The notes under the pieces were generated by a model. It searched no databases and had not been told where the DNA came from. It worked only from the letters and a program-made list of their open reading frames with translations. Of a stretch of DNA of 64,000 nucleotides, positions 58,453 through 64,000 are shown one piece after another. Position 1 is the first letter of the stretch; the number at the start of each line of letters is the position of its first letter. Source of the stretch: Pseudomonas viridiflava (GTDB lineage Bacteria > Pseudomonadota > Gammaproteobacteria > Pseudomonadales > Pseudomonadaceae). A program made the position numbers and the translations under genes. The stretch lies in assembly GCF_900580865.1 (NCBI RefSeq), contig NZ_UTBZ01000060.1, positions 62,001-126,000 of the forward strand, read 5' to 3'.

Positions 58453-59841
58453 ATGACCTATAACAACAAAAATGCCGCGTTCACACTCAAAGCCTTGTGC
58501 TTCGCGTTGCTCGGAAGCCTGGCGGTATTGAGTCATGGTGCCGCAGCAGCCACAGCCGACGAAGCGGCGAAATTGAACAAGTCGCTGACGCCTTTCGGTG
58601 CCGAGCGCGCCGGCAATGCCGACGGCTCGATTCCAGCATGGGATGGCGGTTACACCAAGGTCGACCCGGCGTACAAACCGGGCGGCAAGCGCGGTGATCC
58701 GTTCGCGGCTGACAAGCCGCTGTTCAGCATCACCTCGAAAAACCTTGCGCAATACGCCGCCAAGCTCAGCGATGGCACCAAGGAAATGTTCAAGCGTTTT
58801 CCCGACACCTATCGCATCGATGTCTATCCGACCCGTCGCACGGCCGCCGCACCGCAATGGGTGTATGACAACACCCTGAAAAATGCCACCCGCGCCAAAC
58901 TGGTCGACAGCAGCGCCGGACCGGTGCCCGAAGGTGCGTTTGGTGGTATTCCATTCCCGATTCCGCATAACGGCGCCGAAGCCATGTGGAACCACATCCT
59001 CAACTGGCGCGGCACGTCACTGGCCATGCACTTTCGCCATTACCTGATGACCGCAGACGGCAAACAGGTGATGACCACCGACGGCCAGGCGATCCAGGAC
59101 ATGCCGTATTACTACCAGGACGGCACGCCGGAAAGCTTCGCCGGTGATTACTGGCTGTTCCGTCTGCTTAACGTCGGCCCGCCATTGCGTGCCGGTGAGC
59201 AAATCATGGGGCGCACCAATATCAACGGCGACAAGTCCCAGGCTCATGTCTATCTGACCGGCCAGCGCCGCGTGCGCAAGTTGCCGAATGCCTGCTGCGA
59301 CACACCGACGCCGGCCACCGCCGGGGTGATGTCGTTCGATGAGTTGAGCGTGTTCCAGGGGCGCATCGATCGCTTCGACTGGAAGCTGGTCGGCAAGCAG
59401 GAAATGTATATCCCCTACAACACCAACAAAGTCCTGACCGCCGGCAAACCGGAAGATTTGTTCCTGGCCCATCACATGAATCCCGATTACGTGCGCTGGG
59501 AGTTGCACCGCGTGTGGGTGGTAGACGCCGAACTCGCGCCGGGCAAGCGTCACCAACTGCCGAAGGGCCGCTACTACCTCGACGAAGACACTTGGCAAGC
59601 CATGCTCGGCGATCGCTGGGACGCCAACGGCCAACTCGCCAAAACCTTGTGGTCGCTGCCCGCCGTGCTGCCGGATCTGCCAGCGCAAGCGCAGCTGTCT
59701 TCGGGTTTCTACGACCTGACCTCCGGCGCCTGGTTTATCCAGAACGTCTACACCGGCCTGCCTGAGCAATATGGCGTGGTCGATCGCTACAAGGCGTCTG
59801 AATTCTCGCCGGCGGCGATGGCGGGTGCCGGGGTTCGTTGA
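58453..59841 (+). CDS. DUF1329 family periplasmic protein
   Basis: 462 aa from the ATG at 58453 (AGAGGA upstream). A signal peptide ends near AAAA (residue ~35). The mature part begins LNKSLTPFGAERAGNADGSI and includes MRMTYN-independent family blocks NWRGTSLAMHFRHYL and HHMNPDYVRWELHRVWVVD. DUF1329 proteins have a LolB-like half-barrel fold and are thought to carry lipids or hydrophobic molecules across the periplasm. The gene starts 12 bp after DUF1302. Confidence 0.87.
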   Translation: MTYNNKNAAFTLKALCFALLGSLAVLSHGAAAATADEAAKLNKSLTPFGAERAGNADGSIPAWDGGYTKVDPAYKPGGKRGDPFAADKPLFSITSKNLAQYAAKLSDGTKEMFKRFPDTYRIDVYPTRRTAAAPQWVYDNTLKNATRAKLVDSSAGPVPEGAFGGIPFPIPHNGAEAMWNHILNWRGTSLAMHFRHYLMTADGKQVMTTDGQAIQDMPYYYQDGTPESFAGDYWLFRLLNVGPPLRAGEQIMGRTNINGDKSQAHVYLTGQRRVRKLPNACCDTPTPATAGVMSFDELSVFQGRIDRFDWKLVGKQEMYIPYNTNKVLTAGKPEDLFLAHHMNPDYVRWELHRVWVVDAELAPGKRHQLPKGRYYLDEDTWQAMLGDRWDANGQLAKTLWSLPAVLPDLPAQAQLSSGFYDLTSGAWFIQNVYTGLPEQYGVVDRYKASEFSPAAMAGAGVR

Positions 59842-59900
59842 ATCGGGCCGGATCGCGACAGGTGTGGCGATCCGGTTTCACAGGTGGTTTCGAGGTCGGT

Positions 59901-61004
59901 ATGAACAGAATCTGTCAGGTGCTCGGGCGGTTGTTAGCGCTGCTGGCGCTGCCTTGCGTATTACCCGTAAGCCAGGCTCAGGCCGCTGCCATCGGCGATG
60001 TATTGCACACCCCGGCGATGCGCGCGCCACAGGCCCGGCAAGCGGTCTTGCTTGATCTGGCGCGGGCAGGTGCGCGGTTGGTGGCGGTCGGCGAACGCGG
60101 CATCGTCTTGCTCTCAGATGACAACGGTATCAATTGGCGGCAGGCGCAGGTGCCGGTCTCCGTCAGCCTTACGGCGGTGCAGTTTGTCGATGCGAACACG
60201 GGCTGGGCGGTCGGCCATGCCGGTGCGGTGCTGGTCTCCCACGACGGCGGTGAAAACTGGGCGTTGCAACTGGACGGCGATCGCGCTGCGCAACTGGAAT
60301 TGCAGGGCGCACGCGAGCAATTGCCGACAGCGACTGACCCCGACGCAGCGGCGGCGCGCGTGCAAACTGCCGAACGGATGGTCAGCGAAGGCGCGGACAA
60401 ACCGTTTCTGAGCCTCAAGTTCACCGATGCGCGTCACGGCCTGATCGTCGGCGCCTACGGCCTCGCCTTTACCACCGAAGACGGCGGCGTGAGCTGGCAG
60501 TCGCTGATGGGCCATATCGACAATCCGATGGGCGTGCACCTGTATGCCATCGCGCAACAAGGCGAGCGTTGGTTCGTCGCTGGCGAGCAAGGCTATGTGG
60601 CGCGCTCCGAGGACGCTGGAAAATCCTTCGTCGCGCTCGACAGCCCTTACAGCGGCAGTTTCTTCGCCCTGCAACTGCGCGATGACGGCGCGCTGCTGGC
60701 GGCAGGCCTGAAAGGCAACGCGTTCATTTCCACCGACGACGGCAACAGCTTCGTGCCCGCGCCCGTACCGATGCCCGTGTCCTTCAGTGATTCGATCCGC
60801 AGCGCTGACGGCCAGCTGTTGTTGGTCAATCAGGCGGGCGCAATGTTTCGCACCACGGGCGACGCACCAACCCTGCAGCCTTTCGGCAAACCGCTGGGCA
60901 AACCGATTTCCAGTGTCGTGCAGGCCGCCGATGGCAGCCTGGTGCTGGCCGGTTTCACCGGGGTGACGCGCCTGGCGTCGCCCACTGCTACAGCTTCGGA
61001 GTGA
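59901..61004 (+). CDS. YCF48/BNR-repeat beta-propeller protein
   Basis: 367 aa from the ATG at 59901. The signal peptide ends around QAQA (residue 29). It has repeated BNR/YCF48 units: VLLSDDNGINWRQ, VLVSHDGGENWALQL, AFTTEDGGVSWQSL, YVARSEDAGKSFVAL and AFISTDDGNSFVP, predicting a beta-propeller. In this module it accompanies the RND pump and probably serves as a periplasmic assembly or binding partner. It is followed 4 bp later by the RND gene. Confidence 0.87.
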   Translation: MNRICQVLGRLLALLALPCVLPVSQAQAAAIGDVLHTPAMRAPQARQAVLLDLARAGARLVAVGERGIVLLSDDNGINWRQAQVPVSVSLTAVQFVDANTGWAVGHAGAVLVSHDGGENWALQLDGDRAAQLELQGAREQLPTATDPDAAAARVQTAERMVSEGADKPFLSLKFTDARHGLIVGAYGLAFTTEDGGVSWQSLMGHIDNPMGVHLYAIAQQGERWFVAGEQGYVARSEDAGKSFVALDSPYSGSFFALQLRDDGALLAAGLKGNAFISTDDGNSFVPAPVPMPVSFSDSIRSADGQLLLVNQAGAMFRTTGDAPTLQPFGKPLGKPISSVVQAADGSLVLAGFTGVTRLASPTATASE

Positions 61005-61008
61005 GGTT

Positions 61009-63483
61009 ATGAAACCATTCGACAACGCCACGGCCAGCCTGGCGAGTTTCGACCCGCGCTCCGGCTCGGTCGTGGAACGCACTTTGTTCAATCACCGGTT
61101 GTGGGTGTTGCTGGTGTGCCTGGTGACCACGCTTTTCCTGGGCTATCAGGCCACGCGCGTCGAGCTGAACGCCAGTTTCGAAAAGATGATCCCCACGCAA
61201 CAACCTTACATCGCCAATTATCTGCAACATCAAAAGCAGCTCAGCGGTCTGGGCAACTCCTTGCGCATTGTCGTCGCCAATCGCCAGGGCGATATCTACG
61301 ACGCTGACTATCTGAAAACCTTGCAGGCCTTGAGCGACAAGCTTTACCTGCTGCCCGGCGTCGACCGTGCCTACATGAAGTCGCTGTGGACGCCGGCAAC
61401 GCGTTGGGTCGCAGTGACGGAAGACGGCCTGGATGGCGGCCCGGTGATCCCGGACGATTACGCCGGCACTCCGGCCAGTCTCGAGGCCTTGCGCCGCAAC
61501 GTGCAGCGCTCCAACGAGCTCGGCCAGTTGGTAGCGTTCGATCAAGCCTCCAGCATCATTTACGTGCCGTTACTGGCGACGACTGCCGACGGCCAGGCGC
61601 TGAATTACTCGGTGCTGTCGGAGCAACTGGAGGCGTTGCGCAGCGAGTACCAGAACGACAGGATCGACATTCACATCACTGGTTTCGCGAAAAAGGTCGG
61701 CGACCTGATTGCCGGGCTCAAGCAGATCCTGCTGTTCTTCGCCGTAGCGATTCTGATCACCACCGCCGTACTGTTCTGGTACACGCGCTGCCTGCGCAGC
61801 ACGTTGCTCGTGGTGTTCTGTTCGCTGGTGGCGGTGGTCTGGCAACTGGGCCTGTTGCCGCTGCTCGACTATCAACTGGATCCGTATTCGGTGCTGGTGC
61901 CGTTTCTGGTGTTCGCCATCGGCATGAGCCACGGTGCGCAGAAAATGAACGGCATCATGCAGGACATCGGTCGCGGCATGCACCGGGTGGTGGCCGCGCG
62001 CTTCACCTTTCGACGGCTGTTTCTCGCCGGGCTGACGGCATTGCTCTGCGACGCAGTGGGTTTTGCCGTGCTGATGCTGATCAAGATCCAGGTGATTCAG
62101 GATCTGGCGGTGATCGCCAGTATCGGTGTGGCGGTGCTGATTTTCACCAACCTGATTCTGCTGCCGGTGTTGCTGTCCTATGTCGGCGTAACGCCGCGCG
62201 CGGCGCAATTGAGCCTGAAGAGCGAGCAGAACGATCAGGCCGGCGCGCGGCGTCATGGCTTCTGGCGTTTTCTCGATCTGTTTACCCGCCGTCGCTGGGC
62301 CAGCCTGTGCATTGCCATCAGCCTGGCGTTGGCGGCATTGGGCTTTGTGGTCAGCCTGCAATTGAAGATCGGTGATCTCGACGCCGGTGCACCGGAGCTG
62401 CGCGCCGACTCACGCTACAACCAGGACGATGCGTTTTTGACCCGGCATTACGGCGCCAGCAGTGATTTGTTTGCGGTGATGGTCAAGACCCCGGCCGGGC
62501 AATGTGCGCGTTACGACATCCTCGCCAAGGTCGATGCGCTGGACTGGCAACTGCGTGCATTGCCGGGGGTGGATTCGACCAACTCGCTGGCCTTGCTCAA
62601 CCGGCGCATGCTGGTTGGCCTCAGCGAAGGCAGCGCCAAGTGGTACGAGCTGCAGAACAATCAGGCGATGCTCAACATGATCACCGCCAGTGCGCCACGC
62701 GGTTTGTACAACGAGGATTGCAGCCTGCTCACGCTGTACGCCTACCTCACCGACCACAAGGCTGAAACGCTGACGCGGCTGGTCGACCATGTCGAGCAAT
62801 TCGCCGCTGCCAATAACAACGATGATGTGCAGTTCCTCCTGGCAGCGGGCAATGCCGGCATCGAAGCGGCGACCAATATCGTGGTCAAGCAGGCCAATCG
62901 CGAGATGCTGTTCTGGGTCTACGGGGCGGTGATCGTTCTGTGCCTGATCACCTTCCGTTCGTGGCGCGCCACGCTGTGCGCGGTGATTCCGCTGATGGTC
63001 ACCTCGATCCTCTGCGAAGCGTTGATGGTCTGGCTGAACATCGGCGTGAAGGTCGCGACGTTGCCGGTGATCGCGTTGGGTGTCGGCATTGGCGTCGACT
63101 ATGCGTTGTATGTGATGAGCATCCTGCTCGGCCATCTGCGCCAGGGCGCAAGCCTGTCAGAAGCCTATTACCGCGCGCTGGTGTCCACCGGCAAAGTGGT
63201 GATGCTTACCGGCATCACGCTCGCCATTGGCGTGGCCACGTGGATCTTCTCGCCGATCAAATTCCAGGCTGACATGGGCGTGCTGCTGGCGTTCATGTTC
63301 GTCTGGAACATGGTCGGCGCGCTGCTGCTGTTGCCAGCGCTGGCGTACTTTCTGCTGCCTGCACGGCGCACGAACACCGACGCAGAAACGCCGGCGGAGG
63401 CAGTCGATGTGGCCGTGCCGTCGCGAGCCGTGGCGGTAGATGTTGTTCAATCGCGTCATCGGGAGACCTGTCATGGCCGTTGA
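61009..63483 (+). CDS. RND superfamily (MMPL/HpnN-like) transporter
   Basis: 824 aa. One N-terminal helix (WVLLVCLVTTLFLGY), then a periplasmic domain, five helices (ILLFFAVAILITTAVLFWY; FLVFAIGMSHGAQKMNGIMQ), a second periplasmic domain and five more helices (PVIALGVGIGVDYALYVMSI, carrying the GxxxDY proton-relay motif of MMPL-type RND proteins). It likely moves a hydrophobic compound between inner membrane and periplasm with the DUF1302/DUF1329/BNR partners. It overlaps the MFS gene by 11 bp. Confidence 0.9.
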   Translation: MKPFDNATASLASFDPRSGSVVERTLFNHRLWVLLVCLVTTLFLGYQATRVELNASFEKMIPTQQPYIANYLQHQKQLSGLGNSLRIVVANRQGDIYDADYLKTLQALSDKLYLLPGVDRAYMKSLWTPATRWVAVTEDGLDGGPVIPDDYAGTPASLEALRRNVQRSNELGQLVAFDQASSIIYVPLLATTADGQALNYSVLSEQLEALRSEYQNDRIDIHITGFAKKVGDLIAGLKQILLFFAVAILITTAVLFWYTRCLRSTLLVVFCSLVAVVWQLGLLPLLDYQLDPYSVLVPFLVFAIGMSHGAQKMNGIMQDIGRGMHRVVAARFTFRRLFLAGLTALLCDAVGFAVLMLIKIQVIQDLAVIASIGVAVLIFTNLILLPVLLSYVGVTPRAAQLSLKSEQNDQAGARRHGFWRFLDLFTRRRWASLCIAISLALAALGFVVSLQLKIGDLDAGAPELRADSRYNQDDAFLTRHYGASSDLFAVMVKTPAGQCARYDILAKVDALDWQLRALPGVDSTNSLALLNRRMLVGLSEGSAKWYELQNNQAMLNMITASAPRGLYNEDCSLLTLYAYLTDHKAETLTRLVDHVEQFAAANNNDDVQFLLAAGNAGIEAATNIVVKQANREMLFWVYGAVIVLCLITFRSWRATLCAVIPLMVTSILCEALMVWLNIGVKVATLPVIALGVGIGVDYALYVMSILLGHLRQGASLSEAYYRALVSTGKVVMLTGITLAIGVATWIFSPIKFQADMGVLLAFMFVWNMVGALLLLPALAYFLLPARRTNTDAETPAEAVDVAVPSRAVAVDVVQSRHRETCHGR

Positions 63484-64000
63484 GTCTTCATTTGAAAACA
63501 GCGGCCGCCGCGCCGGTTTGACGCAATCGTTGCTATTGCTGCTCGGCAGCTGCCTGCCAGTGCTCGGCGCGGTATTGCTCGCACCGGTATTACCGCGCAT
63601 GCAGGCCCATTTTGCCGATGTTGCGGGCAGCACGGTGCTGGTGCCGATCGTGCTGACCTTGCCGGCATTGATGATTGCAGTACTGGCGCCGTTTGCCGGG
63701 GTCATCGCCGATCGGCTCGGACGCAAACCGCTGTTGTTGGCGAGCATGGCCCTATACACGCTCTGCGGTGTGTTGCCGCTGTGGCTGGATTCGCTGGCGG
63801 CGATTGTCGCCAGCCGCGCCGGGATCGGTCTGGCGGAGGCAGGGATCATGACCTGCTGCACCACGCTGATGGGCGACTACTACAGCGGCGCACGCCGTGA
63901 ACGCCTGTTTGCACTGCAAATGGTCGCGACGTCGCTGTCCGCTGTGGTGTTTATCGCGCTGGGTGGTTTTCTCGGACAGGACGACTGGCGCACACCGTTT
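63473..64000 (+). CDS. MFS transporter, 5' part (runs off the window)
   Basis: The frame opens at ATG 63473 (GGGAGAC upstream, overlapping the RND stop) and continues for 176 codons to the window edge. Early segments are LLLLLGSCLPVLGAVLLAPV and LMIAVLAPFAGVIADRLGRK, the latter being MFS motif A, then SRAGIGLAEAGIMTCCTTLM. It is an inner-membrane permease, plausibly for the aromatic substrate or a degradation product of this cluster. The C-terminal part is missing. Confidence 0.87.
   Translation, partial: MAVESSFENSGRRAGLTQSLLLLLGSCLPVLGAVLLAPVLPRMQAHFADVAGSTVLVPIVLTLPALMIAVLAPFAGVIADRLGRKPLLLASMALYTLCGVLPLWLDSLAAIVASRAGIGLAEAGIMTCCTTLMGDYYSGARRERLFALQMVATSLSAVVFIALGGFLGQDDWRTPF

Overview
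The window is a chromosomal segment of a fluorescent-group Pseudomonas. The gene content supports this: sfnG, the arn operon with ugd, efeUOB, a pqiBC pair, gamma-glutamylation polyamine genes and a FecI/FecR/TonB-receptor trio. So do the GC-rich coding sequence and more than a dozen intergenic REP doublets of two families, one containing gcgagcaggctcgctcccac and one containing gtaggagctgccgaaggctg. No rRNA, tRNA, CRISPR array or insertion sequence was seen.

Layout. 1-2651: a divergent GNAT/C39-type gene (partial) and a RimK-like ATP-grasp gene, then a CorA-family protein. 2873-5269: a dienoyl-CoA isomerase-like crotonase with nudC, facing a TSUP transporter. 5551-6689: sfnG behind a clear sigma-54 promoter. 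6812-7936: a TetR regulator and a DUF1348 gene. 8115-9458: a PssA-type phosphatidyltransferase. 9627-13911: a Fur-box-preceded efeU-efeO-efeB-efeM-like iron uptake operon. 14060-23610: acyl-CoA catabolism (AraC regulator, acyl-CoA synthetase, SDR, thiolase, acyl-CoA dehydrogenase, enoyl-CoA hydratase, and a convergent dehydrogenase/3-hydroxyisobutyryl-CoA hydrolase pair) that looks like isoleucine, valine or short-chain acyl-CoA breakdown. 23819-26552: HPP protein, MFS exporter, GNAT. 26667-35467: complete arnBCADTEF-ugd operon for L-Ara4N modification of lipid A. 35822-38994: an orphan tyrosine recombinase and pqiBC. 39215-44178: polyamine genes with a divergent AraC regulator. 44224-48192: ECF sigma, FecR and TonB receptor. 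48311-48559: a CsbD-like small protein.

48608-64000: the most interesting region, an aromatic catabolic cluster with two NodD-like LysR regulators. It holds a GlcG/HbpS protein, an amidohydrolase, an alpha/beta (probably C-C bond) hydrolase, a type I extradiol dioxygenase, a Rieske ferredoxin, an FAD monooxygenase, and an envelope module (DUF1302, DUF1329, YCF48/BNR, RND, MFS) that runs off the right end. Reading the intergenic DNA reveals four sites with the architecture ATC-N9-GAT-N7-ATC-N9-GAT, three exact and one with a single altered triplet. This is the architecture I know from the rhizobial nod box bound by the flavonoid sensor NodD. The sites lie upstream of the first LysR gene, of the alpha/beta hydrolase gene (inside the 3' end of the second LysR gene), between the second LysR gene and the dioxygenase gene, and upstream of the monooxygenase gene.

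Together with the enzyme set this suggests a flavonoid or related plant polyphenol degradation regulon. From memory, it resembles the fde (naringenin) operon of Herbaspirillum seropedicae. A flavin monooxygenase would hydroxylate the A ring, the extradiol enzyme would open it, and the hydrolases would trim the products, while the outer-membrane/RND module would move the hydrophobic compound. The substrate is inference; the operator architecture and gene order are read directly.
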